The translations under genes and the position numbers were made by a program. A stretch of 64,000 nucleotides of DNA from Hordeum vulgare subsp. vulgare (lineage: Eukaryota > Streptophyta > Magnoliopsida > Poales > Poaceae). Each line of letters starts with the position of its first letter. Position 1 is the stretch's first letter. Positions 35,415 to 46,769 of the stretch are shown one piece after another. The notes under the pieces were generated by a model. The model searched no databases. It saw nothing but the letters and a program-made list of their open reading frames with translations, and was not told the DNA's origin. The stretch covers positions 418,011,081 to 418,075,080 of the forward strand of contig NC_058518.1 in assembly GCF_904849725.1 (NCBI RefSeq), in the 5' to 3' direction.

Positions 35415-35432
35415 TGGCGCCGTTGCCGGGGA
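35415..35432 (+). promoter_or_regulatory. tRNA-Asp primer-binding site, with an extra copy
   Basis: TGGCGCCGTTGCCGGGGA, ten bases after the LTR, matches the 3' end of plant tRNA-Asp(GUC). A second version, TGGCGCCGTTGCCTGGGA, stands at 35474-35491, and a partial one in the LTR end at 35371. The first is at the family's usual distance and is probably the one used. Confidence 0.88.
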
Positions 35433-35717
35433 GGATCAAGTCAAGAATAGTCTCCCTTCAATGTGCCCATTTCTGGCGCCGTTGCCTGGGAGGAGAGATC
35501 AAGATCTATCCAAGTAGGTCTCACAAACTCATCTCTTGCATTTACTTTTTTGCCAGTTGCCTCTCGTTTTCCTATCCCCCACTTCACATTTGCCATTTTC
35601 ATTTGCCTTTTTCATTTGCCTTTTTCATTCGCCCTTTTCTCTCGCTTGCTTTTTGTTCGCTTGTGTGCCATGTGCCTTCGATATGCTTGCATCTTCGCTT
35701 GCTGAAAATCTAGTGAA

Positions 35718-36467
35718 ATGGATCCTCATCCACTAGCTAATCTCTTTAAGAGACCCACTTATGTGGAACGAATTGCTTGTGAGTTGAGGGCACTTGACTA
35801 TCTTTATGGAGTTTTGCGTGAGATGGATGAATCTAAAAATTGCGAGGAAGAAATTTGTGAAGTGATTCACGAGGGCTCCTTGGATGAAAAGCATGATTGC
35901 AATGATTTCACTATAAATCCTATTGGTGACAATCATGCTAAAAATATGCAAAACCCTAAGCTTGGGGATGCTAGTCTTGCTATGTCCACTACTTATTGCA
36001 AAGATCATGATTGGGGTGCTGATTTTTGTTTTGATCTTGAAAATTTGTTCAAGCCTCAAGATGAATATGATATTTGCAACAATATTGAAAGTGGGATTGG
36101 AGAAGTCATGACTTTAGTTGATGATAATCCCACTATTTTTGAAGAGTGTCAACTTTGCATGCATAAGGATCATGAAAAGAATATCCTATGTGATAGTTAC
36201 ATTGTTTAATTCATTCATGAAGCTACTGAAAATTACTATGAGAAAGGATCATATGCTTCTACTTATTGCAATAGTATCAAGCTTCCTCTCCATGTGTTTA
36301 AATTTTTGAAGCTATGCTTGTTTTGCCTTCCTATGCTAGTTGATTCTTGCTCCAGCAAGTTGTTTGTTCACAAAATCCCTATGCATAGGAAGTGGGTTAG
36401 ACTTAAATGTGCTAGCCATATGCTTTATTATGCTCTCGTTGTGCTTCAATCCTTATCTTTTGTGTGA
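35718..36467 (+). pseudogene. Unknown ORF of the Athila-like element, one in-frame stop
   Basis: Open frame of 163 codons from ATG at 35718 to TAA at 36207-36209. The same frame then stays open for 85 more codons to TGA at 36465-36467, with a Cys/Leu/His-rich stretch (KLCLFCLPMLVDSC; KIPMHRKWVRLKC). The N-terminal part is acidic and Cys-bearing (ERIACELRALDYLYGVLREM; DFCFDLENLF). No domain is recognised; the composition does not suggest gag. Similar short frames occur in other wheat Athila-type non-autonomous elements, from memory. A single mutation seems to have split a frame of about 248 codons. Confidence 0.6.
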
Positions 36468-36517
36468 GCATCATTGAATTATCAATGCCTAGCTAAGGGC
36501 GTTAAACAATAGCGCTT

Positions 36518-36535
36518 GTTGGGAGGCAACCCAAC
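36518..36535 (+). other. Conserved hairpin GTTGGG/CCCAAC
   Basis: GTTGGGAGGCAACCCAAC, a perfect 6-bp stem with 6-nt loop, 51 bp after the second stop of the ORF and preceded by AGCGCTT. The same motif stands near the end of the protease frame of the other Athila-like element (48885-48902). Confidence 0.75.
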
Positions 36536-39134
36536 GAATCTATCCTTTTACTTTCTGTTTTGTGTTTTCCACACTTTCATAATTCTGTTATGATTGTGTT
36601 TTTTGTGTTTCTTTTTGCGTTTGTGCCAATCAAAACCGTTATGATTAGTCTTGGGGATGATCGTTTGGTCATGCTGGAAAAGACAGAAACTTTCTGCTCA
36701 CGAAAAGAATTTTCATTTTTTTATGTAAGAGATTTTGAGTTGATTCTTTTTTCTGCTGATGTATACGCAAATTCTCCAGAGTTTCGTAATTTTTCAGAAT
36801 TTTTGATGTACCAGAGGTATACGAAATATACAGATTGCTACAGACTGGTCTGCTGTTAACAGATTCTGTTTTTGTTGTGTTGGTTGCTTATTTTGATGAA
36901 ACTATGGATAGTATCAGGGGGTATTAGCCATGGAAGATTGAAAATACAGTAAACCAACATCATCATAAGTAGAGTTTAAGTTTGCCACAGTACCTAAGGA
37001 AGTGGTGGTTTGCTTTCTCATACTAATGTTATCACGAGTTTCTGTTTAAGTTTCGTGTTGTGAAGTTTTCAAGTTTTGGGTGAAGTTTTTATGGACAAAG
37101 AGATAAAGAGTGGCAAGAGCTCAATCTTGGGGATTCCCAAGGCACCCCAAGATATTCAAGGATGCCGTAAAATCCTAAGCTTGGGGATGCCCCGGGAAGG
37201 CATCCCCTCTCTCGTCTTCAATCCATCGGTAACGTTACTTGGGGCTATATTTTTATTGACCACGTGTTATGTGTTTTTGCTTGGAGCGTCTTGTATCGTA
37301 GGAGTCTTTTATTTTTGTTGTGACACAATCATCCTTTCTGCACACCTAGAGAGAGATACATGCACTCACTATGATTTTGTCGAGCTTCACTTATATCTTT
37401 TGGTAGACAATTCAGCTCACATGTGCTTCACTTGTATCTTTTGAGCTAGATACTTTTGCTCTATGTGCTTCACTTATATCTTTTAGAGCACAACGGTGTG
37501 TGGCTTGGTATTTGATCTATGCTTCGAAAGTAGTCTCAAAAGGGGTAGTTATCCAAAGGGATACGAAAACTTCCACCTTCATGTGCATTGAATAGTTAGA
37601 GAAGTTTGATTCATCTCAATTAGTTTTGAGTTGTGGTTATGGTAATATTGAAGTCATGCTAGTAAGGTGTTGTGGATATAGAAATACTTGTGTTGAAGTT
37701 AGTGATTCCCGTAGCATGCACGTATGGTGAACCGCTATGTGATGAAATCTGAGCATGATTAGTATATTGATTGTCATCCTTTGCGTGGCGGTCGGGATCA
37801 CGCGATGGTTTATACCTACCAACCCTTCCCCAGGAGTATGCGTTGAATGCTTTGTTTCAATTACTAATAAAACTTTTGCGACAAGTATATGAGTTCTTCA
37901 TGACTAATGTTGAGTCCATGGTTTTGATGTACTTTCACCTGCCACCATCACTATCTTCTTAGTGCCGTGCAACTTTCGTCGGTGCACAAAACCCACCATT
38001 AGCCTCCCTCAAAACAGCCACCATACCTACCTACTATTTCTTTTTCAAAGTCATTCTGAGATATATTGCCATGCAACTACCACCATGACATGTGTCACCA
38101 CGTCTACATTGCCATTGCATGATCGTAAGATAGCTAACATGATGTTTCCATTGATGTCTATGCCATGCTAGATCATTGCCACGGTACACTACGGAAGGCA
38201 TTCCATATAGAGTCATAGTTGCTCTAAGTTTTGAGTTGAAAGTGTGATGATCATCATTAATGGAGCATTGCCCCTTGTGAGGAAATAAAAGAGGCCAAAG
38301 AAGCCCACCAAAAAAAGAGAGGCCAAAGAGCCCACCAAAAAAATAAAAAAATGAGGGAAAAAGAGAGAAGGGACAATGCTACCACTTTTTCCACACTTGT
38401 GCATATTAAGCACCATGATCTTCATGATTGAGAGTCTCTCGTTTTGTCACCACCATATAGCTAGTGGGAAAATCTTCATTATGTAACTTGGCTTGTATAT
38501 TCCAATGATAGGCTTCCTCAAAATTGCCTTAGGTCTTCGTGAGCAAGCAAGTTGGATGCACACCCACTAGTTTTCTTTAAGAGCTTTCACATACTCTTAG
38601 CTCTAGTGCATCATTTGTATGGCAATCCCTACTCATTCACATTGATATCTATTGATGAGCATCTCCACAGCTCATTGATATGCCTAGTTAATGTGACTAT
38701 CTTCTCCTTTTTGTCTTGCAACCTCCATCACACTCCACACCACTTATAGTGCTAAAACCATGGCTCACGCTCATGTATTGCGTGAGAGTTGAAAAGGTTT
38801 GAGAAAGTAAAGGTGTGAAACAATTACTTGGCCAATACCGGGGTTGTGCATGATTTAAATTCGTTGTGCAATGATGATAGAGCATAGCCAGACTATATGC
38901 TTTTGTAGGGATAACTTTCTTTTGGCCTTGTTATTTTGAAAGTTCATGATTACCATGCTAGTTTGCTTGAATTATTATTGTTTCCACGTCAATAGCAAAC
39001 TATTGTTTTGAATCTAATGGATCTGAACATTCACGTCACATAAGAGGAGTTAGAAAGGACATCTATGCTAGGTAGCGTGAAAGCATCAAAAATTCATTCT
39101 TTATCACTTCCCTACTCGAGGACGAGCAGGAGTT
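36536..39134 (+). other. Non-coding 3' interior of the Athila-like element
   Basis: 2.6 kb without domains. It holds repeats of AAGCTTGGGGATG (37179 and, as purine tract, 39135) and a 9-bp hairpin GGGGATGCC/GGCATCCCC at 37183-37207. Short frames are random. Confidence 0.65.
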
Positions 39135-39149
39135 AAGCTTGGGGATGCT
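39135..39149 (+). promoter_or_regulatory. Polypurine tract of the 33.8-kb element
   Basis: AAGCTTGGGGATGCT just upstream of the 3' LTR, preceded by CTCGAGGACGAGCAGGAGTT, a block also present before the 3' LTR of the other Athila-like element (58870-58914). Confidence 0.8.
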
Positions 39150-40767
39150 TGATACGTCTCAAACGTATCTATAATTTTTGATGGTTTCACGCTGTTATCT
39201 TGTCATCTTTGGATGTTTTATGCACCTTTTATATCTTTTTTGGAACTAACTTATTAATTCAGTGCCAAGTGCCAGTTCCTGTTTTTTCTATGTTTCTGGC
39301 TCTTTTCAGATCTGATTTTGGAACGGAGTCCAAACGGAATAAAATCCCCGAAATGATTTTTTCCCGAACGGAAGAAGATCAGGGGGCCTGTGGGCCAAGC
39401 CAGGAGGGCTCCTGGGAGCCTATAAGCCCCCACTCCGCCACCGAGGGGAGGCGGCGGTGGCAGGGCTTGTGGCCTTGCTGGCCGCCCCCTGACCTAGATC
39501 CTTGGCCTATATATTCCCTAAAATACAGAAAAAAATCACGGGAGCCTCGGAAATACTTTCCGCCGCCGCAAGCATCTGTTTCCGTGAGATCTCATCTGGA
39601 GACCCTTCCCGACGCCCTGCCGGAGGGGACTTTGGAGTTGGAGGGCTTCTTCATCATCATCATCGCCCCTCCAATGACTCGTGAGTAGTTCACTTCAGAC
39701 CTACGGGTCCGTAGTTAGTAGCTAGATGGTTTCTTCTCTCTCTTGGATCTTCAATACAAAGTTCTCCATGATCTTCATGGAGATCTATCCGATGTAATCT
39801 TGTTTCGCGGTGTGTTTGTCGAGATCTGATGAATTGTGGATTTGTGATCAGATTATCTATGATATATATTTGAGTCTTTGCTGATTTCTTACATGCATGA
39901 TTTGATATCCTTGTAAGTCTCTCCGAGTCTTGGGTTTTGTTTGGCCAACTAGATCTATGATTCTTGCAATGGGAGAAGTGCTTGGTTTTGGGTTCTACCA
40001 TGTGGTGACCTTTCCCAGTGACAGTAGGGGCAGCAAGGCACACATCAAGTAGTTGCCATCAAGGGTAAAAAGATGGGGTTTTTATCATTGTTTTGAGATT
40101 ATCCCTCTACATCATGTCATCTTGCTTAAGGCGTTAGTCTGTTCTTATGGACTTAATACACTAGATGCAAGCTCGATAGCAGTCGACGTGTGGAGTAATA
40201 GTAGTAGATGCAGAAAGTATCGGTCTACTTGTTTTGGACATGATGCCTATAGATATAATCATTGCAGAGATATCGTCATGACTTTGCGCGGTTCTATGAA
40301 TTGCTCGACAGTAATTTGTTCACCCAACGTCTACTTGCTTTCATGAGAGAAGCCACTAGTAAACACTACGGCCCCCGTGTCTATTCACATCCATAGTTTA
40401 CACCTCCGCTTTTGCTTTGCTTTGTTCCTTTGTTGCTTTCACTTCTCACTTGGCAAACAATCTACAAGGGATTGACAACCCCTTCATAGCGTTGGGTGCA
40501 AGATTTTGTGTTTGTGCATGATCTTATGATACTCCTTCACCGGATTGATACCTTGGTTCTCAATCTGAGGGAAATACTTACCTCCGCTGTGCTACATCAC
40601 CCTTTCTGCTTCGAGGGAACACCAACGCAAGGCTCCAAGGCCACGGGGGAAATCCTTTGCATACTTGCCTAGGAAGTCCCTTAAGGCGTAGCCGCAGCTG
40701 AAGGATTCCTGGTGCTGTCGACACGACTATTCTTGGCGCCGTTGCAAGGGAAGCACAGCTGACATCA
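39150..40767 (+). repeat. 3' LTR of the 33.8-kb element
   Basis: Same length as the 5' LTR (1,618 bp), with scattered substitutions. Followed by the GCGGG target duplication and the rest of the Tat antisense gene. Confidence 0.94.
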
Positions 40768-41476
40768 GCGGGCGGCGATGAATGCGGCTGTGGAGTCCCA
40801 CCGCGAAGAACAAGTAGTTGCAGGCACCGAGGTGAGGGCCAACGCCGGCTGGACCGTAGATGATGTCTCCATTGCCGCCAAGGCCCGTCTGCAGGAGCTG
40901 GCGCGGTCCCTGACCCGGCTCCAGGACGCAGGACTGGCGATGGTGAATGCCCTCTCGTCGGACGCGGTGGAACCGACATCGATGAGCCGGCTGTCCTCAT
41001 GGCTCGAAGCGGGGAGCTCCTGGCTGGACGCCTGGTGCGCGTCAGTGGTGCGAGCTCGGGCGTATATGGCGCTTCGGCTTGCCAAGTCATGGTCTTATAA
41101 CCCTAACTTGGGTCTGCTCGCGGCGCAGCGCGTCGACATGGAAGCGGAGTTGGTCGCCGTCGAGGACGAGCTATAGGTGCGAGCTAGCAAAATCGCGTCC
41201 TTTGCCTCGTGGAACGAGTACACCACGGAACGGAGGGCTGACGGAGGTCCGATCCTAGAAGACAGCTACCGGCTAGCCCTCACTGATCCCGATGGCAGCT
41301 CTGACGAGACGGCTTTCAAGGACGCCGACTCCAGCGATGAAGCCTATGCTAACTCCGCCACAGGTGGCGGCTCAACTGCGAAGGGCGATGCCGAAGGCGC
41401 CCGAGCGGACAACGGAGCATCTACCTCAATTGCCGCGGGCTATGCCGGAGCCAAGGGTGGAGCCGCCACCAACTGA
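40768..41476 (+). pseudogene. Tat antisense ORF, 3' part
   Basis: Continues the antisense gene after the insertion. Frame 40778-41176 (WTVDDVSIAAKARLQELARS; WLEAGSSWLDAWCASVVRAR) is followed, after an in-frame stop at 41174-41176, by 41177-41476 (an acidic, Ser/Gly/Ala-rich tail ending at TGA 41474-41476). Helical N-terminal part and disordered tail; role unknown. It converges with the integrase gene from the other strand. Confidence 0.75.
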
Positions 41477-42294
41477 AGTTTTTTTCTATTTCCTGCATTT
41501 CTTGTTAATTCAGCAGTTCCACCCACTAGGGGTGTAATGTAGTGAACCTTGGCCATGGACCTTTGCTTGTTTTTGTGTAATATATGCTTGTTTGTCTTAA
41601 TTGCGCGTGCGAAGGCTGTGCTTGCTGGCTCGCTTTTCTGTCTTTTGTTCCCCCTTGGCTTCAATCTACCCGAAATCTTGCCCCTTCCAGCTTCTGCCCC
41701 GCCAGTTCGACAGCTGGGAGCCGGTCTGTGACTGGGATTGGGCTTCTGGCTTCGGGGGTATCAGCCTTGGATTTCTCGAAGCCGTGAGGATACTTAGACT
41801 TGGAACGAGTCAGCAGAGGCCGGCTAAAAATGAAGATGGGGAAGATCAGACCAACCCGAGCCGACGACCCCTTCGTAGTCAAACTTTGTATGCAGCCTGC
41901 CTTCCGTCCCACAGTCCCGCTAGCCGGACAGCCGGCAGCCGGTCTGTAGCTTGCATGGGGTGGTAAGGGTTTTGGCTCGACACACACAATATGTTCGACT
42001 ACGACCAGGGAGTTAGTTCGGGCCGGCTAGCAAGCCCGCGAGACCGAGGAGTCGGATCGATGAGCTTACTCTTACAATGATAACTCTTTTAGGAAATCGA
42101 AAAGGTATGACCCAAGTGTTGGCTTGACGCACCTGCTGCATTCATTGAATCCCAAAAGGGTAAAGGATGCATACGTACACATTTTTCTCTCTTGTTCTAG
42201 CAGTGGAACGAGCGAAGCAGTGCTGTCTTCCAAGGATGCTCGGTTTCCTCGCCGGAGGCATCTCTCTTGCGCTTCTGCGGCTTCTGAGAGTCTA
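41477..42294. other. Spacer between convergent antisense gene and pol
   Basis: About 0.8 kb with no domain. It probably contains the 3' ends of two converging transcripts. A T-rich stretch follows the antisense stop. Confidence 0.5.
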
Positions 42295-43430
42295 TTAGAT
42301 AGTACGCATTGTTGTGTATCGCTTGATGATGATAAAGGGTCCCTCCCATGGGGAAGAGAGCTTGTGCTGGCTGACCGTTCGCTGGATTCTTCTAAGTACC
42401 AGGTCCCCCTCACGGAAAGAGAGGGGCCTGATCCTTTTGCTGTGGTAGTGCCTCAGCTTCTGCTCGTAGATGGCCGTTCGGCTCACGGCCAACTCCCGTG
42501 CCTCCTCGAGCAAATCGACATCGTATTCTCTTGCCTCTCTTGCATCCGCCTCTGTGTATAGGGTGACGCGCGGCAAGTCGAACTCCACATCCGTGGGGAT
42601 GATTGCCTCGGACCCGTATACGAGGAAGAATGGCGTGAAGCCGGTTGACCGCTTCGGCATGGTTCGAAGGCTCCACAACACAGCTAGCAACTCCTTGATC
42701 CAGCAGCCGACTGACCTGATGAGCGGCGCCACGAGTCTTGGCTTGATGCCGGTGAAGATTAGGCCGTTTGCCCTTTCCGCCTAGCCATGTGACTACGGGT
42801 GCGCGACCGATGCTAGATCAAGCTGGATGCCCTCCTTACGCAGAAAAGCACCATTGCTCCTTTGGCAAAGTTGGTGCCATTGTCGGTGATTATGCTGTGG
42901 GGGACGCCGTAGCGGACGGTGATGTCCTTGATGAACTTGACGGTCGTGGGATTGTCAAGCTTCTTGATAGGTTTGGCCTTGATCCACTTAGTGAACTTGT
43001 CGACGGCTACCAGGAGATGCGTCATGCCGCCTCAAGCTGTCTTGAATGGCCCTACCATGTCCAGCACCCATACGACAAAGGGCCACGAGAGGGGGATGGT
43101 GTTGAGAGCCGTGGCCGGGAAGTGGCTTTGCGTGCTGAAGCGTTGGCATCCTTCACACTTGTCGACCAGGGCTGTGGCATCTTCTAGGGTTGTGGGCTAG
43201 TATAATCCATGGTGAAACGCCTTGGCCACCAGGGTTCTGGAGGCGGCATGATGCCCGCACTCGCCCTGATGTATGTCCTTGAGAATTTCTTGCCCTTTCT
43301 CTGATTCGACGCAGCGTTGAAATATGCGAGTTGCATTGCGTCGAACCAGTTCGCGGTTGATGATGGCATAGGTGGGAGATCAGCGTTGGATCTGCCGCGC
43401 CTCCGCCTCGTTGAGAGGGAGCTCACCGCG
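42295..43430 (-). pseudogene. Tat integrase
   Basis: On the minus strand: HHCC finger region (about 43190-43230; FHHG... and CEGCQ-like), then the catalytic core with first Asp in LVAVDKFTKW and second in IITDNGTNF (43025-42813). Then comes a frameshift, and the C-terminal part at 42732-42295 (STGFTPFFLVYGSEAIIPTD; FREGDLVLRRI; KLSSPWEGPF). Introduces the element DNA into the genome in intact relatives. Broken by at least two frameshifts. Confidence 0.87.
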
Positions 43431-44300
43431 AAGGAGGAAATCCAGGATGGGCTAGGCCCATGTGGGAGCCGACTCTGGCTCGGCCTAAAGGCGAGGGGCA
43501 GCTACAACCCCCGATTTTGTTGTTGTAGTCCTGGATAGGAGACCTCTTGTCTCTGGTGTTGATGTGGCAGCCGGCATGCCATCGACCTCCATGCCAGCCA
43601 CCCACTGGGTGTGGAGTCGACTGGGTTCGAGGTTCTTCGTAGCCGGTGGAGTCGGTGGAGCCGGCAAGGCAACCGGAGTCGGCAGAGCGGGCAGAGCCGA
43701 CGGAGTTGATGAAGCCAGTAGGACCTCCGGACCCGAAGTCATCGGGCCGGTCGGGTCTGCAGGCACAAAGATCGGTGACGACTCCGGAGACGGCTTGATG
43801 GAATGCTTGTGTAGCTGCTCGAGGGAAACACTGGCTGGGATTGCCTTCGTGGTGGAGTCAATTTTTCCAGCGCATGCGCCGCCTCATTGTCCGCTCGGGG
43901 GACATGATGGAATTCGCAGCCCTCGAAAGGGCCACTAAGCTGCTGGATGAGGAAGCGGTAGCTAGCCATGTTGGCGTCCCTGGAGTCCCATTCGCCAGAG
44001 ACTTGCTGCACCACAAGGTGGGAGTCGCCGAAGCAAAGAATCCGCCGGATCCCGATCTCTCTGGCAAGCCAGAGGCCGTGTGCGAGCGCCTCGTACTCGG
44101 CGACGTTGTTGGAGGCGGCGAAGTGGATTTGTAGAGCATATTTAAGCTGGTCCCCTTTCGGGGACGACATGACGATGCCAGCTCCCAAACCGGTCCACAT
44201 TTTGGGGCCGTCGAAGTGCATCCGCCAATGCATGGAGTCAGGAGGCAGCGGTAGGAACTAGGTCTCGGCCCAGTCGACGAGGAAATCAGCCACCACCTGA
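43431..44300 (-). pseudogene. Tat second (archaeal-type) RNase H
   Basis: Frame 44233-43739: MHWRMHFDGPKMWTGLGAGI (first Asp), NNVAEYEALAHGLWLAREIG (Glu), RILCFGDSHLVVQQVSGEW (second Asp), HHVPRADNEAAHAL (last Asp). It stands after the normal Gypsy RNase H, the arrangement described for Tat elements. Just upstream, 44330-44260 encodes RYEPHTAIKSQVVADFLVDW, the usual linker. The four catalytic acidic residues are all present. Confidence 0.88.
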
Positions 44301-45420
44301 GACTTGATGGCGGTGTGCGGCTCGTAGCGGATGTCGTGGTCAGCCATGGCGATGGACCACTTGGCAATCCGGCCCGTGGAATCACAGTTGCCAATGATTT
44401 CTTAAAGTGGAGCCATGCTCACCACCGTAATGGTGTGCTCCTGGAAGTATTGCTTCAGCTTCTTGGCGGCAAAGTACATGCCATATCACATCTTTTGGTA
44501 GTGGGGGTAGTTTTGCTTGGAGGCGGATAAGACTTCACTCATATAGTAGACAGGGTGCTTAACCGGCAGCACCGTGCCCTCCTCCTTTCATTTCACCACC
44601 AAGACCACACTGACCACGTGTGTGGTTGCCGCGTTGTAGACGAGTATGGGTTCCCTCTCAGCCGGCGCGGCCAAGATGGGCATGCTGGAGATCACGCGCT
44701 TGAGGTCGCAGAATGCTTCATCCTCGTGATCGTTCCACTTGAATTTGGTGGTCCTCTTCATCAGCTGGTAGAGTGGCAGCTCTTTCTCGCCCAGCCGACT
44801 GACGAACCGGCTGAGGGATGCCAGGCATCCGACAAACTTTTGGACGTCGAGGAGTCGAGCTGGCTTGGCCATGTGCTCGATGGTTCTGATCTTCTCAGGG
44901 CTGGCTTCAATGCCACGCGTAGACACGAAGAAACCTAGGAGTTTGCTGGCTGCAACTCCGAAGACGCACTTCTCCGGATTGAGCCAGATCTTGTACTCGC
45001 GTAGGTTGGAGAGGGTCTCCCGCATATCGTCAAGGAGACTGGAATGTTTTTTTGGTTTTGACAACTATGTCATCGACGTAGACGTGTATGTTCCTGCCGA
45101 TTTGTGGCAGGAGGCATTGTTGCATGTAGTGGTGGAAGTGGCGCCTATATTCTTTAGGCTGAACGTCATCGTCGTGTAGCAGTAAGCTCCGAAGGGGGTG
45201 ATGAAGGAGGTCTTGAGCAGGTCGGCCAGGTCCAGCTTGATATGGTGGTAGCCGGAATAGGCGTCCAGAAAGGACAACAAATCGCAGCCGACCGTGGAGT
45301 CGATCACTTGATCTATCCATGGCAGGGCGAAAGGGTCCCTCGGACATGCCTTATTCAGTCTTGTGTAGTCGATGGACATGCGCCATGTTTTGTTTTTCTT
45401 CAGCACTAGGACTGGGTTGG
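44301..45420 (-). pseudogene. Tat reverse transcriptase (C-terminal part) and Gypsy RNase H
   Basis: From 45420 downward: NPVLVLKKNKTWRMSIDYTR, LNKACPRDPFALPWIDQVID, FLDAYSGYHHI. After a frameshift comes the catalytic HVYVDDIVVKTKK (about 45080), then LNPEKCVFGV, LLGFFVSTRGIEASPEKI, and the RNase H start WNDHEDEAFCDLKR. The remaining RNase H (about 44580-44340) is present with stops. The beginning of RT lies beyond the insertion at 60567 and above. Confidence 0.9.
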
Positions 45421-46594
45421 TGATACGTCCCAAATATATCTATAATTTCTGTTTGTTCCATGATCTTTTGGGTGACATTGTTATATGTTTTGCTACACTT
45501 TTATATCTTTTTACACATATTTTGACTAACCTACTAACTCAGTGCACCCAATGCCAGTTTGTGTCTGCTGATGTCTTTTTTGCAGGGACTTTTACCCCAA
45601 TTTACCGAGCCCAATGCCAGTTTGTGTCTGGTTGGTTTGCTGGGATCCGATGGATTATGAGATTATGTTCACATTGTGATGAGTTATATATTTTGTTATT
45701 TTTTTATATTATGTTCTTGAGTAATTCATGCATGTTCTCCTTGCTTTTTATTGCTTTGGCGGAGTAGTAGATTGTAACTCCAAGAGGGAGCGTTATGCAT
45801 GATTGTGGGTTCATGCCCCCTGATGTCTAGCTTGAGTGACAGAAACTTGAGACTAGGGGATGTGCTGTTGCCACTAGGGAGAAAACAACAGTGCTTGTGA
45901 CCACGGTTGCAAGGATTGTTTACCTAACGCAAAGTTCGTTAATGCAGTTGTCCGTTGCTTTGAGTTTACACTTCGGGTGGGGCTCGCAACTTAATACCAG
46001 CGAGATGTCCTGGATAGATATCTCAAGGTGGATGATTAGTAAGTAGATGCTGATGAATAAACGGTCTACTTGTCTTGGCGTACTGCCCATTACTTTTGAG
46101 CCTCTAACTTTCTAGTAGCATGATTAGCATTGCGGTGCGTTTATAATTCTGTCAATTGCCCAGCTGTAATTTGTTTACCCAGCATAGTTGTTTATCGTCT
46201 TTTCGGAGAGAGACATCAGTAGTGAACATCATGTGACTCAGGTCCATATCACCACCATTGCTTACACCTCCACCATTTACTGCTTTCATTTACTTTTCCG
46301 TTGCAATCACTATCACTATTCCCGCTTGTGTTTTGATCCTTTGCAAACTATAAGGCCGGAGAGATTAACAACCTCTCTGTACTCGTTGGGAGCAAAGTTA
46401 TTTGTTGTGTGTGCAGGTCCACGTCTTCTGCTAGCGCCAGAACAGCGGACGCCTACTTGTTGAACCTCGGATTCCTCCTGGTTCGTTAAACCTTACAGTC
46501 CCCGTGTAAGGGAAATCTGCTGCTGACTACATCTCCACCTTCCACTTGGGGTAACCAACGAGGGGTGAGAAGTATATCCATCAACTCGTCATCA
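45421..46594 (+). repeat. 5' LTR with internal deletion
   Basis: Aligns with 58915-60561 except that about 500 bp (59097-59597 of the 3' copy) are replaced by a 17-bp insert copied from nearby. The lost part includes an ATATATAAAAATC stretch (59113 onward) and the region where transcription would start, so this LTR has probably lost its core promoter. Confidence 0.9.
45547..45630 (+). repeat. 21-bp direct repeat at deletion point
   Basis: 45547-45567 and 45610-45630 are identical (CCCAATGCCAGTTTGTGTCT plus G). The second copy sits exactly at the LTR deletion junction. The 3' LTR has a different version of the source sequence, so the filler was copied within this LTR. Confidence 0.88.
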
Positions 46595-46604
46595 AGCAAA
46601 TTTC

Positions 46605-46622
46605 TGGCGCCATTGCCGGGGA
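46605..46622 (+). promoter_or_regulatory. tRNA-Asp-type primer-binding site
   Basis: TGGCGCCATTGCCGGGGA, ten bases after the LTR; one mismatch to plant tRNA-Asp. Confidence 0.87.
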
Positions 46623-46769
46623 CTCCAGTCTTAAAGATAGGGGAGTTGCACACTATCTTTTACCTTTGCCTTTTAGTCTTGTTAGTTTGCTTTCTAGTTT
46701 TTGCTTTAGAGACTTATACCAAAAACCACAAAAAAATTAGTTGCTTTGTTCTTGCTTGTGGTTGCTGCT

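Larger units (their letters stand above)
33787..40767 (+). mobile_element. Athila-like non-autonomous LTR element (6,981 bp)
   Basis: Complete: LTRs of 1,618 bp each (33787-35404 and 39150-40767), ends TGATACGTCTCAAACG...GACATCA, and target duplication GCGGG at 33782-33786 and 40768-40772. The primer site is complementary to tRNA-Asp, as in Athila. The interior (3.7 kb) has one short ORF of unknown function and no gag, RT or integrase, so it must depend on proteins from another element. LTRs are about 94-96% identical in the parts compared. Inserted in the antisense gene of the Tat element. Confidence 0.94.

Noticed and set aside
36560..37444. Short plus-strand frames rich in Phe/Val in the Athila-like 3' interior
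   Set aside because: T-rich non-coding DNA gives hydrophobic frames by chance; no homology between the two Athila-like elements at protein level.
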